Assembly: GCA_035771175.1 (NCBI GenBank)
Contig: CM069592.1
Location: forward strand, 42,367,495-42,431,494
Length of the DNA: 64,000 nt
Direction: 5' to 3'
Source of the DNA: Paratinospora sagittata
Taxonomy: Eukaryota > Streptophyta > Magnoliopsida > Ranunculales > Menispermaceae
Shown: one piece after another, positions 26,961-39,932 of the stretch
Layout: each line of letters begins with the position of its first letter
Position numbering within the stretch: position 1 is the stretch's first letter
The notes under the pieces: generated by a model
What the model was told of the DNA's origin: nothing
What the model saw: only the letters and a program-made list of their open reading frames with translations
The model's database searches: none
Translations under genes and position numbers: made by a program

Positions 26961-29900
26961 AAAGCTCTTCAACTCCTCGTGACGATGCATACACGCAAAG
27001 TATTGTGTGCCCAATACACTCTAAATCGCCCTCTCATTCATATATATATATATATAAATATAGCTAAAAATTTATATATTTTTAATCTTTAAATATTAAA
27101 AATTAATAATTAACTTCATCCTACTCAAAATTATTTAGAGTTTCACTTTAATATTTAATTAAAAATAGTAAAAAATTATATTTAATTACTCATTTTTCAA
27201 TAGTAAAAAATCATATTTTATTTAATTACGCCATTCTAAACAACCAAAATTAAACACTAGGTGTTTTTCAAGTCAGGGCATATAATAGGATCACATAGAT
27301 TGCGTGTGCACGCGTCGTTAATTGAAGCAGACCCCTCTCTCGTCCCCATCAAAATTTCAAAGGACAACACCACACAGCTAGCCATACATAGCTAGCCACC
27401 AAATCTGATTCTGAAATTCCAATGCCCTCAGCATATATATAACTTAATTGTTATATATCTATCTATCACCCGTCCTTCTTTACTCGGGCATATCCTTTGC
27501 TAGCTTTGTCAAATAATTGAAGGAGACCTAACCAAGTAAAGAGTTCAACCATTCAAAATTTATATTATTATTAATAATATATTGTAAAATCCAATGCTTG
27601 TAGTAACAGAATTTGTTGCTTTTGGTGGAACCCACCTGAAAATATATGTTGATGGCGCGTCATACATCATGGTCAATTACAAAACTTTCATGTCTCGCAA
27701 TTTGTTTTCTGCATTTGCGGCTTTAGATGATTGATTTTTTTGACCTTTTATACACATGTGGCAGCGTTCGGACGGATGACCCAAATGGAATTACTTACAC
27801 TATTATCTAGAAGTATATAAGGCCTTAAGTTTTTGCTAACTACCAAATTATATATATGTTTGAATTCAAAGGCTGTGGTGATAAGGTTTTTCAAACCTTA
27901 CAAGTGCATTTTAGCTACGTAGTTCTTGTACATAAGTCATGATATATTTTATTAATGCCCATGCCCACGACAAAAAGTAGTTGGTTCTATATTGTAAATA
28001 GGTAGACCATTCATCATGTTCTAAGAAGGGTGGGTAGTGCTTCCATGGCCCCGTCAATCACCTTCCATTGAAATTGGTTAGGTTCAATTCATCTGCCCGA
28101 TTAAAAATTCAAGCTAGATAGATATAGTCCTTCCATTCATTATTATGTTTGATGTATGTACATATCTATGTACGTGACAATTGATGATCTCCGTGGTAGT
28201 AAAGACAGCGACATCGTCACTTTTTGTTGGGCCTTTAAATAATATTGATTCATATAGTCTCCTTATACCAATCTATATATCTTGGTTTTCTAGTTACATA
28301 CTATGTATTTTGGGATATTGGTTCAATTGTTGCCATGCAGCTTGGATTTCATCCTTGTCTTATTATTACCAACTACCCCTTATAGACATCATTAATTTAC
28401 CTTACAAGTAATAATATTATATTTGAATATAAAAATATACATGAGAAACTTCATAATTAAGTATACTGCACATTGTTGTAATTAATTGAACTTAATAAAA
28501 TAATAATAAACCATTAAAATTGTCCCTTAAGTGATTTGATTCAAATCAATATGAACAAAACAATAGAAAATTGGCCTAAATTTGATTCTTATGTTTGAAA
28601 CGTCTAAATTTGAGACTTAACTGAATACTAACTTTTAAGATAAAATATATTATAGGCTTTTTTTTTTTTTTTTTTTTTTTTAGGAAAATATAATGTAAGC
28701 TTTAAAAGGTTAGTTTTAGGATTTTGACAAATTGGTCACATAATGATGGTGGGGTAAGAAGTGAATTAAATTAAACCACCCCCAAATTTCCTCTTCTGAA
28801 TTTTCCAAGAAAATGAAAAGTAATTGCCAATGACATTCAGATATTGGGGGCCCCCAAAAATTTATTTATTTGATGTGTAAAAAAGAAAGGAGAAGGAAGG
28901 GAAGCAGAAGAAGTAGATATTGGTTTTGGTTGTGGAGTGTGTTTTGGGATTTTCTATGGCCTTGAAAGGACAGTGAAGCGCATCTCCTCTGTATCTTCAA
29001 TCAATGGACCTAAGCTAGCTGAATGGTGAGTGCAAACTCTATATAACGTGTCCCCCACATCCACATGGCTTCTTAATTCTTCGGGCCTGAAGATCTTTAA
29101 AGACTTTTGTCCAAGACTTCCAAACACAGCGAAAAACTCCAACAATGCCACAGTAAACGTACAGGAATTTATAAATTATATTACTTCACATTAATAGGGA
29201 TGTGTGTGTCGTATGCCTATTCTATTTGATGATTTTCTTTCTAATCTTTTTTGTATATTTTGAACAAACTTGAAATTAAAGAGCACGGTCGAATCTGCCT
29301 AATCCACTAGACTTGTAAATTGGGTTTCGATTGAAAAATTGAAATGATACCCAACATTATTTTTCTCCACTTGAAAACAAGGCATAGAATTATTAGAATC
29401 ACGTGAGTTGGACGATTTCAGAATTTGTTGCCAACCCTTTCCTTTCATATTTCAACATCCTCACACCTTCTTTTGCTTTTCCTTTAAACTTTAATTTTTT
29501 CAACGTTTTCATCTTAGGATAGCTCTTCTTCTTCTTCTTCTTCTTCTTTTTTTTTTTTTTAAGGTATCAGAATTCTTTGGTTATCTACTAATTCAAGTAC
29601 GATTACAAACACCCTTACAACTGTTGGCTAAGTGGGTGACATGAGTCATGATTAGGGTCTAGGGCACTTGTCCCCAATCACTAAACTAACTCACAGTTAA
29701 ATTCTGAAGATAGCTTTGATTTTAAAGCTTTTTCTTCACTTATATCACTCTCCCATTTTATGTGTATAGTTTCTTTAAAAAAAAAATTCCTTAATTACTT
29801 CATAGTTATTGAACTTTGTGGTGAGTTCCGTATGAAGAAGGGAAGATTTTTTATTAGTTGAAAGCTGTGATGTAAAATTGTAAATTGCCTATTAGATGAA

Positions 29901-32900
29901 CCCCACTCCAAAGAAAAATAAAGGGTGTGTTTTTATGGGTTGAAGAAGTAGTCGTGCCCACTTATCTTTTACCCATTAAAGACCAACAGCGTACTCAAAT
30001 GGGCATATCTTCTCTCCAATCCAAAACTATCTCCGAAAAAAGCTGTAGCTGTCTGCTTACTACTATTTCTCCTTAAAAGGGGGATTCCTGATTCTTCAGT
30101 ACCATATCTGGCTTTTTGTTTCTTTAAGTGAAAGAGGCATCTGTATATAATAGTGTATATGTCGAAGGCAGTTTCAGAGGAGAGTGGTGGTATAACGAAG
30201 GATTGGGTGGTCACTTTCCAAAGAGAGAGGGCTTGAAATAAAAGGCAAGGGACCACATAAAAATAAGTGGGCATCACAGTAATCCCACCTATATTGCAGC
30301 ATTAGAAAAGTAGTTGTTCAGTACCCCTCACTCTTTTTCTTTATAATATCCCTCTCTTCTTCTCCCTTAAATTGATTGAACATAACATAACAAAGTTCAT
30401 GAATAGTTTAACTTTTTCTGTGTCTTTTAAGACTTCTCTTAAGTTGCAGGGTACTATAACATTCAATAAGGAAATTCAGTGACTAGCACATTGCACTCCA
30501 GTGTATGTCGGGGTCTAATAGTGAATTGAACACTGAACATGTCCAATCTAAGTCACTAGGAAAAAAGCTGATGGCAGTACTATATTATAGAGACAATCAA
30601 GGGCAGTTATGATCCAAGCAATACTTCAAGAGCAGGCATTAAAAATATAGCATGGTCCAATCTTATATTTATATATTTATTAGGCTTAAATATCAGCTAA
30701 TACCGATATCATCCTTAAACTACTTACATTCGGAGGTTTTATTTTAAAAAGTATCAATACTAAGAAAAATGAGATTCTAACTTATATTTTATATAATGAA
30801 CTTGCTTGTTATATAAAATATGAATATACATAGTTAGAAAGTTTCCTGGTGTTTGAGATAGCATGGCTTGTTCAATAAAAAATTACTAAAATGTCGGTGG
30901 TGTTAAGAGCACGTCCCACTTTGTTTTTGGCCTTCTTAGCCCAAGATGTAGTCCTGAACCGTGCAAAAGTGTGCAGGTGCCTAACAACACCAATTTTTAC
31001 AGTGTATAGTAATCGAGTAAAACCAGTTAGTGATTTGGTCAAAGAAGATAAATGAAAGTGGAGGAGAATATTTAGGGACACCAAGTCTTCTAATTCACAC
31101 CAAATGTGCTCAAGTTCTATAAAGACATGCTATGAGTAGAGTTGGGTAATAATCCAAAAAGCAAATTCCTTCGAGGGAAACATTTGAGTGTACCTATCTT
31201 TTTCAGCTAAGATGAATATGAAAGGTGGTGTGTTAATCCCTTGAAAGAAACTGCTAGGCCATGTTTATATCTTTTTAATCAATCACCATTTTATTTTATT
31301 TTTTTCATTTCATAAATGAATAGTGAATATGATCATCAATTTCATTGGAGATTTTTTAAGAATCTCTTTCGAATTTAGAGAGGCTTCATCTTTGTTGCCA
31401 TAGAGATGTGATGTTGCTTACACGTACGCAATATCATTTTCATATGTGACATTTGTAGGTAAGCCCATTAAAAGAACTTGAATTATGAGAAACGGAGTTA
31501 ATCTCTATTTTTTAGCAATTTAACTTAGTTTGAGTGTGATAATTATTTTCAAAAATAACTACTAGAACCACCCTTTTGATGAGAGATGATTGGAATATTT
31601 AAAAGAGGGCCTAGTCCAACAGCAATTTTTAGCTTTTGATTTTTATTTTTTTTTCCTAAGCTCCATACTTGTGATAATTGTGTTATAGATTAGAAGATTT
31701 TCTTCTATTAGTTTGAATTTATGATCAAAGGCAAACTTGCAATTAAGTTGTATTTGACTCATCATTTGGGATCATCAACTTATCAATTTCATGATTATTT
31801 TAACAACAAGGCTATAAGTAATTTTATTTTATTATTGAGATTAGATTATCAACTATTAGTTTAAAGAAAATTGCTTACACATTTATCAGGGTTTTGATTG
31901 GTAATTGCTTTCACAAGGAAAAGAAAGCTAGAAGATTGCCTCTACAAAATCTAAATGATGATAGGTAGGGCTTGAGGCTTAGATGGAAAGCACCTTGTTT
32001 TAACTTTTTTCATAATGAATATATGGAACAAGTGTGTTTTTAGTGATTAAAGCTTAGATTCTCACTTTGAGATATACAATAATGTAGGACAAATAGACAT
32101 GTGATCAAATACTATACAAAGCTTTTAATTCCTTATACTTTTGGATTAAAGAGATGATGCAATTTTTATCGTTATTTGGTACATAATTTTTAATCAGTTT
32201 CAACTAAATTAAGCTTTTTCTTAATTATACGGAAAATTATTCTGGTAAATTTTATATTAACTGTCAGCTATCTAATACAATTCTTTTCTTTTTTTTTAAT
32301 ATAGCTTAGGACACAAAATTAATTGATTGCTAATTGACTCTCTTTATGAAAGCAATAAGTATTATATTGGTTACAACAATGTGAAAAAAACCCTGTATGC
32401 ACTTGCCATCAAAATTATTCCATAATCTCATTATATTACACTTGAACATATTCCCACATATGATTGATGGAATATGTAACCCTAATGGTCCAAATTTTCA
32501 GAGAACCTCATGGAAAAAAGCCAAGAGGGACACCCACTAATCTTCCATATGTACATGCTCCTTCTTACGTCCAATTACTTGACTTCCACTTAAAATGGGT
32601 GCTCTCCCTGTGTTTTAAATCCTTGCTTTCCCATGTATAATCAAGTGATATTCCAATGCACTTAAGAATATGAAGGAAAAAAGAAAAAGAAAGGCGGCTC
32701 AATCGTTGCTCCTATAATTGCCTTTTGATCAATTCAACCATTTGGATTACATTTTCTTGGTATGCTTTAAATTTGCTTTTGTCAACCTTTTTACATGCAT
32801 TATAATATGTTATATATATCTTTGGCATGCTTTATTATTAATTTTCTTGATATTTATCAAGGGAAACACATTTTGTATGAGTTTTGACAGTGTGGATTCT

Positions 32901-33328
32901 CTACATTTGCAAATGGGGTTCTAAAAGTACTAATAATAACAAGTCCTTTTCAATATGCAAACAATTTATTTTAAAGTCATTAATGTTGTTGAAGCCAATT
33001 TTGGCCTACTCCACACGTCGTAAGATATTCTTTCTTCTACGGGTCTTCAAGTTTGGCCGGCCCATAAGTTGGATCATTGAGCCCATGGACACCCACATAA
33101 AGCATGCTATAAAGAAAAATCCAGGGATATTTTATTTTTCTCCTTAGGAAAAGGCCTTTTATTAGTGTGAGGGAGTAAAACTTCTCATATGTCTTAGCTA
33201 TGAAAAGTACATAGTCGATGAGTGACTAATCTCTAGAGTTGTTGAACCCACCAATAGTAAGCCTCGAGGCTCAGTACCTCACACAGATGTGTCAGTCTCC
33301 ACAGACGGAGCCAAATGTCAGTACAAGA

Positions 33329-33526
33329 TTTGACCAACCTCAGTAGATGACAAGGGAGAGGGAACGTACTGAGCTGAAACCCACCCAGGTGCTTACTAGT
33401 TATGATAGCCTACTCTTTTCCTTCTCTCCCTTTCAGATCCGAGGTTCTGAGCAAGTGAGTAAGCACCTGGGCGGATTCCAGCTTAGTACGTTCCCTCCAC
33501 CTCATCATCTATTGGTATTGGTCAAA
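33329..33526. repeat. Fold-back sequence, 69-bp arms and 60-bp loop
   Basis: 33329-33397 and 33458-33526 are reverse complements at 57 of 69 positions by hand count, without gaps. The best-paired part includes GGAACGTACT and CCCAGGTGCTTACT. Most differences are transitions. The upstream flank has GACGGAGCCAAATGT, a string typical of dispersed plant repeats, so a transposon-derived fold-back is the likeliest origin. A small-RNA hairpin is possible. Confidence 0.8.
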
Positions 33527-34448
33527 CTTTGCACCAACAAATACAATCATAAAATCACAATAAAAACCATATATATATATATATATATATGCCTAACCAT
33601 CAAACTGGTGCACAAAGCAATAACTAGAGAAAATATTTATAAATACCAACAAATGCTCTTTTGGGAAAAGAAGAAAGAACAAGAAAAGCCAACTCGTTTC
33701 GGCCCATAATGAGGGGCTCATCCTAAGCTGACCATGAAAAGCCCAAAGAAAATGGACCCACCTTAAATTACCAAGGCCCTTCTTAGCAACTAGGCCTACC
33801 AGCCAAACTATTAAGTTCATTGCATCAATACTATGGCTAGGGGAATTCAGTGATGTCTCTATGAACTATCATTAGCATTTTACCCCTTATTTTCTTTTAT
33901 GGAATAGTTAACCTTTTATCATAATAGCTAGTGGATTTTTCTTTTTTTTTTTAAAATAATAAACTTTTAAAAATCACTATTACTTCCTTGTAACTTTTAA
34001 TATCTTGTTTAGGCGAAAATTCTTAGGTTCTGACACCAATTTGATTCATATCGAGTCTTGTAAATTTTCAATGTAAAACAACCACCACTTAGTTCTCTTT
34101 AGATCGATAGCATTATATATATATATAGTATGTAATTGATCACTCATATATATGATTCTTAACATATCCAGGTAGAGTTGTTATGACATAGAAAGCTAAC
34201 ATCTTTGTTTCTAAAATTGCAAAGGTCTCTTCAATATAAGAAATAATTCCATTTCAAGATTTTTAGCAGGTAATAAACAACATAAATAAAGAAACTGAAT
34301 TTTATTTCATAGATGATGACAAAAAACATGAAACAAAGAACAGAAGAGAAATGAAATGAAGACCCAAGAAATTCCTTTAACAACGACGACGACAAGGAGT
34401 AGTATATCTCTCTCTTATCTTCTAATGCAGCAGGAGGAGTATTACACA

Positions 34449-36090
34449 CTATACATCCCTGTCTCTCTTGCACTCAGGAGACATTGCAGGATACCTTACT
34501 CTGTCGGTACAGTAGTTGTAAATGGTGTACTTGTTGCGCACCCATTTCAGCCTCCGGTACTGGAAGGCATCGAGGTCTTGAAATTCCTTCTGATCCCACC
34601 ATCTCTTGCCTTGTGTCTCGCAGAACTTGGCGTTCACAGAAGCTTGACAACCATCAATGTGAAAGCTCCTGTAGGAAGCAATGAAAGGAGCTTTGGACCA
34701 GTCGGTTTTCTCCAATCCACCCCTTGTGGCCCAGTCGTCCGCGTTCCACAAGCTTGAGTAGATCTTCATGGGTTGATCGAAAGGAAACTTCACTCCCAAA
34801 TCTTTACAGTTCTTGAACACCCTGATGGGAACATTGTCCACAAAGAATCTGTTTGCAGAAAGAGATACACAGTTAAAAGTAAATGGCTTTAATAGAGTGA
34901 TATTTTCAGAATATGGGGCTATGGAAGCTGATTTTAGAGAGATTTGGCGAGGGAGAGAAGTTTTTGAACATGCCCAGATGAAGATTTGAATGATTTGAGA
35001 TTGGGCTTATCAGAGATTTAAGATGCTTTGCCCAAAACAAAAAACAGAGTACCAAGTTTAAGATCAAAAGAAGGTTGAGCTTAGTGAGTAATCTACTTCT
35101 TGTTAGTTATATACTATATTTGGCTCTCATATTTATCTCCTAAAGTATAAAGAGAAATTTTCAAACCAAATAAGGTATAAGTTTCTAAATCTAATAAGGT
35201 TTCATTTCATCTTATTCATGGACTGAGATGGTTATAGTGTATTTTTATCTTTGAAGGTAACAAAGGAGCTAAGGCTTAGAAGACTAGAAGATCAAAAGCA
35301 CGAAGGATCTTAATAGGCTGAAGGTATAATTTATTTAGTGTACTCTTTCACTGGTAGCAAAGAATAAAGAAAGATGAACTTACACAATCTGGTATAAGTT
35401 CCACAAAACTGAGTAGGAATGGTAATCTTTGGTTGGGTCGAACCACAAGAATATCCTTTGCTCTCTATCTCCTTTTCCTCCAGTGAAGACATTGGTTTGA
35501 AGAATGTAGGGCTGCCCTGTTCGATTTCCTAAGAACTCAAAGTCTATCTCATCATGCTCTGAGTTTTGAGAAGACAGCTGAAGCAGCAAAAAATCCAAAC
35601 GTCACAATAAATAAATAAACATAGAGAGATTTTTTCAGCATGAACAGGTTTACAATGTAATGAGAATCACTCACATAGAAGGCAGTAACAGTGCCAGCTG
35701 AATCCCCTGGAACCAACTTTATGTCCATACTGAAATGGCCGAACAAGTAAGAGCCCTTGGATTGAAAACCAGTACCTTTCAAAACAAGATCAAGAAACCC
35801 AATAATAATCAGCTTTCAGTAAACACTTCTTAAAAGCTGAAAGCTAATAATATAGTTGAGAAGCTAAGGGTCTTAATACTGTTATTGGATTTCTTACCAG
35901 TGTATTTATCCAAGACTAGCTGAATCTCATTACCACCATTGAATTCCTTAATGTGATCAAAAGCCCAGGTAGGACCATAGTTCCTAGAAAAAGGAACATT
36001 AACAGGCCTCCTTGGTGCAGCAGCCATTGTTGCAGGGGCCAAACACAAGAGAACCATACATATTGTGGAGATGATCAAAGGAGGAGCCAT
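34449..36090 (-). CDS. XTH: Xyloglucan endotransglucosylase/hydrolase (XTH4/XTH5-like)
   Basis: Four minus-strand exons, 36090-35898, 35775-35675, 35577-35384 and 34848-34449, join in frame to 295 residues, the family norm. The enzyme cuts and re-joins xyloglucan chains in the cell wall during growth. A signal peptide covers about residues 1-24. The GH16 active site [10 protein letters not shown] is at residues 106-115: E108 is the nucleophile, E112 the acid/base. It is followed at once by the conserved N-glycosylation site NRT (N116). [20 protein letters not shown] and the Cys-containing C-terminal XET_C region ([15 protein letters not shown], ending KRDRDV) are intact. Overall sequence matches the Arabidopsis XTH4/XTH5 group best from memory. 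Groups I/II mostly show transglucosylase rather than hydrolase activity. Confidence 0.95.
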
Positions 36091-36689
36091 GTATTCTGAA
36101 AGTAGTAAGCAAAGGGCAGCTTGGTTATGTGAAGATTGAAGAAAAGTAGGGTTGTGGAAGCCCTTTTGTAGGCAAAGGAAAATGATTTTTTTTTGGGTGG
36201 TCTCGTGCAGTGTTTTTTTGGTCTTCAATGGGTATAGAATAATGTGGAAGCTCTTAGCAAAAATATTTTAAAAAAATGTGGAAGCAGGACAGAAGCAAGA
36301 CAGCCATATCTTGATCTGCCAGCAATGGATGGGGGCCTCTTGATTTGCAACTTTTTGTATATTAGACTGGTTGGTCTAAAGAGAGGTTTTCAGGGTAATG
36401 AGTGAAGTTCTAAGAAAACTCTAAGATACTCATTTGAAGGCTCGCAGAACTGAGTTCTGCAGCATTTTTCTTGTCAACTTCTCTCCCTCTCTTTGCTCTC
36501 TCTTTCAATAGCACAGAAAAAAGCAGTATTAGGGACTTTATTACAGAAAATAATAGAAAAGTGACGGTGGTGTGGGGTTGGAAGTTGGGACGGAGAGGGA
36601 CCCATGTGGCACGTGCACCTTCTGCAACAATGTTTAGCTGATCACATGCTAACTTAGGCCTGTTTCATCTATTAGAGGTAAAGTTAACA

Positions 36690-36916
36690 AACAATATTTT
36701 CTTATTAATTTTTTTCTGAAACCGGATATCCGGGCCAAATTATACGTACCTAGCCCCAACCTTAAACAGGCACCTCCTAAAACCTCTGAAAAAAAAATTC
36801 TCGTTCAGATTCATACTTGAAAAGGTATAAGTAAATGATGTTCAAACTCGTAACCTTTCGGTTACTTGCCCCTTTACTCAATTACTTGACCAACGCCTCT
36901 TTAGTAACAATATTTT
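36690..36916 (-). mobile_element. tRNA-derived SINE with 11-bp target-site duplication
   Basis: The word AACAATATTTT occurs at 36690-36700 and again at 36906-36916, exactly flanking a 205-base insert. Read on the minus strand the insert starts with a tRNA-like A-box region (GGTCAAGTAATTGAG), has a B-box-like GGTTACGAGTTTGAA, and ends with GGCCCGGATATCCGGTTTCAG followed by a short A-run. This is the structure of a plant SINE. Confidence 0.75.
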
Positions 36917-39254
36917 ATTTTTGAGCTTTTGATAGATAATATAAACTAACTTCTAATGTGTTGAGATATTTGCATAATCTTTAATATAGTCAGTACCAAG
37001 TCTAATAAATGAGAAGGTGTTACATTAGGTAGTTAATATCTAGCATAAAACTTTATCATATCAACTGAGTTGATATAAAACTATTATATCAGACTATGTG
37101 AAGGGCTAGAACATCCCCTACCTATAATTTAGACCCCTTAATAGCACGAAGAGCAAAAGAAGCATATTCACATGTAGTATAGTAGACAAAAAAAAAAAAA
37201 AAACCTTAGTTAAATTGATTTGAGTTGATAATATAAACATGTCAAACTTGGTCTACACTTTACAGGACCTTTTAGAGAAAGAGCAAAATTCCATCTCTCT
37301 CAATCTTGCTCCTCTATCTTTATGTTTTTTCTTGTTTTCTTATTGGCATTATTGCTTGGATGATTCCCTGAGTTTTTAAAACCATTATTATGCATCATTA
37401 TCCAGGTGGGTGTTGCATTCAACGAAGCTTCTTAGATACAATGTTTATGAGATTTAAAATAAAGAATTTTCTGAGTTGCTTTTCATTTACATTCATTGCG
37501 AAACTTTATTAATTACTTGTGGATCTAGGATACTGTACATGAAGTATTTAAATAGTAAGAACCGTTGGGTAGTTAACTAGGAATATCTGAACTGTTTCCA
37601 GGCACTATTGACAGTTCAATTAGACCTTCTCTTGATCCGAAGAAGCCTAGTTGAGGATTTTTTTGCTTGCATTTCAGCATGAAAGACGCTTTGCAGAGAG
37701 AATCTTGATAAGAATAATCAATTTCTTCAAAGGGTAGGATCCAATGTTCAGACATTTGGACTTGGTGTCAAAATGTAAAAAGAGAAAGGGATATGGATTC
37801 TAAATTTGTAAGTCATGTTTCATAAATGGATAAATTAAAAAGATCAGTTAGATGGTAGTTAGTTAAGAAGAGTTACCTATTAAAAATGTATAGTAACAAT
37901 GGAAGAAAAAAAAACCTAAAACAATATAAATAAAGATAATTAAAAAATATATAACTACTTGTAATATATCTACTTAGCTCTCAACAAAATGGAATTGAAA
38001 AAGTAAATTCATGTAATTAATCTCGTGTAGTTGGATAAAAAAAAAAGAAGCTTTGTTCTGTTATAAGTTATATATATAGAACTTAACAAGCTATAGTGAT
38101 TTTGTATACGGAAGAAGCATCAAAAAGAGCAAGACAACATGGTTTTATGGGAAACTGGGTAAGGGATTAGTTCCCAGCTTGCCAATCAAGATTTTGTTGG
38201 TGGGAGAAGTGGCACATCTCCAATAAACCATTTCCAACTAATCACATGCAGCTTATCTGTTTAAGCCTCAATACATGGAGACAGCTTGCTCCAGAGATAC
38301 GATGTCAGAGTCTTTCTGTAAGTTTCTTCCAAATACAACCCTCCTTGGATGGATATGGATACTGAACCACCAATAATGGTTTCTGAAATCTGAAACAACC
38401 CCCCCAACCAATAGCGAACCCCAAATTTGCCTTTGCCCAGTGATGAGTTCAGTGCTTTTGTACCCACAAAGAAAGATATCATGAGGCCCTATTCAGGTCT
38501 CTGTTACCTGTAATCCTTGGGGCATCAGTAACAGTAATAAATAATAACAGGACCCTTACTTTCTATATACGAATCAAATGAATGGATATAGATCTCCAAA
38601 TAACTAGTTAGACATTGAAGGAGAGCCTTCGCCTTATGTGGTCAGAGTTTGAATCATGAAAATAGCCTTCTCCACCGTCCAAAGTAAGGTAATATACAAT
38701 AAACCCAAACTAATCCAACCATATCTTGAGATCTTGTGTAAGCACGAACTTCATGCACCGGCTGCTTTTTAAGTAGACATTCCTTAATGTTTTCCCTTTC
38801 TCATAGTTTGATATACAAATGAATAATTGTGTGCTTTTGGAAAGTGTTTCTTTGTCATGCTACAAGATTAATTTGTTTTTTGTTCTAAAGAAAAAAAATT
38901 CTTACAGATGCCATCCTATTGAATGAGAAATCTAAGGGAGATCAAAATTTGTTTTAAGAATTTCATCATTGTTTTATTGCCAATAATTTGGAAGTCATTT
39001 AGCATGAAATGGTGTGTTCAATTAGCCAATATAGGACAGTCAATTTGATCAGTACCTTCAATGTTCCAAATAGCCAAACACCTACTTAGAAAGAGTCAAC
39101 TATGATACATGGTCTACAACAGAACAGCCCTGTTATACAAAGTTCACACTTCTGGGTCTTCAATGGGTTAGACGCAATCCAAACTTCAGTATCAACAAGG
39201 ATTGATAACCAAACAAATTATTCTCAATCATAAGCATTCAAAGTTAGATGAATT
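36917..39254. other. Intergenic spacer with an Au-SINE-like fragment
   Basis: AT-rich, no gene recognised. A poly-A run lies near 37188-37203. Short minus-strand open frames at 37573-37755 and 38261-38482 have no family that I recognise. An Au-SINE-like fragment lies at 38616-38707. Confidence 0.55.
38616..38707 (+). mobile_element. Au-SINE-like fragment
   Basis: GGAGAGCCTTCGCC at the start, then GTGGTCAGAGTTTGAATCATG (a decayed B-box region) and AATAGCCTTCTCC and AAGTAAGGTAATATACAATA follow the order of the widespread Au-SINE family. There is an apparent internal deletion in the tRNA-like head. Confidence 0.55.
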
Positions 39255-39932
39255 TTAAACAAGGAAACTACCCATAGTCACATTAGCAATATAACCAGCC
39301 TGCAGTGCAGAGAAGCTTCGTAATCTGTCTAAGAGCTTCTTCATTTTGTCTGATTCATGATTAAACATTGCCCCAACAATGCTTACCACACCTGGGTTCT
39401 GACTGTTGTGCACTGAGAACGTGGTGGCAAACTCATAACCTGCATTGGAGCAGAAATGAAGCAACCCACGAGGAACCATAAACACATCCCCTTGCCTAAG
39501 TGTCATCTGGAACAGCCTATTTTGTGTATCAATGAACCCAGCAATCACAACTCCACTGCTCACATAGAACACTTCAGAAGCTCTAGGGTGAGAATGAGGC
39601 ATAACAATGCCATCCATAGCCAAGTCAGTTCTGGCTAAAGAGATGCCTAGGGTGTTCAGGCCAGGAAAATCAGAGGCCGTCATGACTATCATGGATGAAC
39701 CCATGAAGTTTTCTGTGTCTCCGGCATGGTTTAGAATTGAAGTCTTGAAGTCTGAAGGACTTGCAGTTGCCGGGTTTTTGCTTGGGAAACCATTGATGAA
39801 TGGGATCCCTTTACTTGGACAGGCAGTTGGGCACAGGTCCTGAACAGGAGTATCATCAGCAAAGCAGGTTGCTATAAGGAAAATGAAGAAGCTACAAAGG
39901 AGAATAGAAAGACATAAACATGACTTCATCAT
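39255..39932 (-). CDS. Germin-like protein (single cupin)
   Basis: Intronless, 225 residues. A signal peptide covers about residues 1-25, so the product is secreted to the apoplast. Cupin motif 1 is PHSHPRASEVFYV (H113, H115, E120) and motif 2 is PRGLLHF (H159); all four metal ligands of the germin fold are present, so manganese binding is expected. Germin-like proteins are usually glycosylated oligomers with superoxide dismutase or other activities; the activity here cannot be read from sequence. An N-glycosylation site NVT lies close to the C-terminus. The usual N-terminal cysteine pair is altered: C34 and C38 are present, but the normal second position (FPC in most members) is Ser51. Confidence 0.94.
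   Translation of the reverse strand: MMKSCLCLSILLCSFFIFLIATCFADDTPVQDLCPTACPSKGIPFINGFPSKNPATASPSDFKTSILNHAGDTENFMGSSMIVMTASDFPGLNTLGISLARTDLAMDGIVMPHSHPRASEVFYVSSGVVIAGFIDTQNRLFQMTLRQGDVFMVPRGLLHFCSNAGYEFATTFSVHNSQNPGVVSIVGAMFNHESDKMKKLLDRLRSFSALQAGYIANVTMGSFLV

Larger units (their letters stand above)
22230..34448. other. 12-kb gene-poor spacer, repeats only
   Basis: I find no supportable protein-coding gene in this AT-rich stretch. It holds a long TA microsatellite (25890-25948), a GATC-rich repeat-like island (about 26640-26960), poly-T (about 28659-28681), a CTT microsatellite (about 29522-29553), and a fold-back element at 33329-33526. Short open frames such as 28954-29151 and 29969-30277 show no recognisable family features. 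Much of the spacer is probably decayed transposon DNA and long-range promoter sequence. Confidence 0.6.

Noticed and set aside
25982..27015. A possible solo LTR from TGTTAGGAATATTG to CAATACA
   Set aside because: Ends look LTR-like but there is no matching target duplication and no second copy in the window. Only the GATC-rich core is reported.
28954..29151. 65-codon minus-strand frame MALLEFFAVFGSLGQ...
   Set aside because: Composition is protein-like, but I recognise no family and see no partner exons or promoter. It is kept only as a candidate for an RNA-seq check.
29969..30277. 102-codon minus-strand frame
   Set aside because: No domain, irregular composition, no splice partners. Probably chance.
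33570..33590. Short TA repeats here and at 4193-4214, 27040-27056 and elsewhere
   Set aside because: Ordinary microsatellites. Only the longest is annotated.
37573..38482. Two minus-strand short frames (37573-37755, 38261-38482)
   Set aside because: No recognisable family. They could be relics of a gene or repeat, but nothing supports a coding call.
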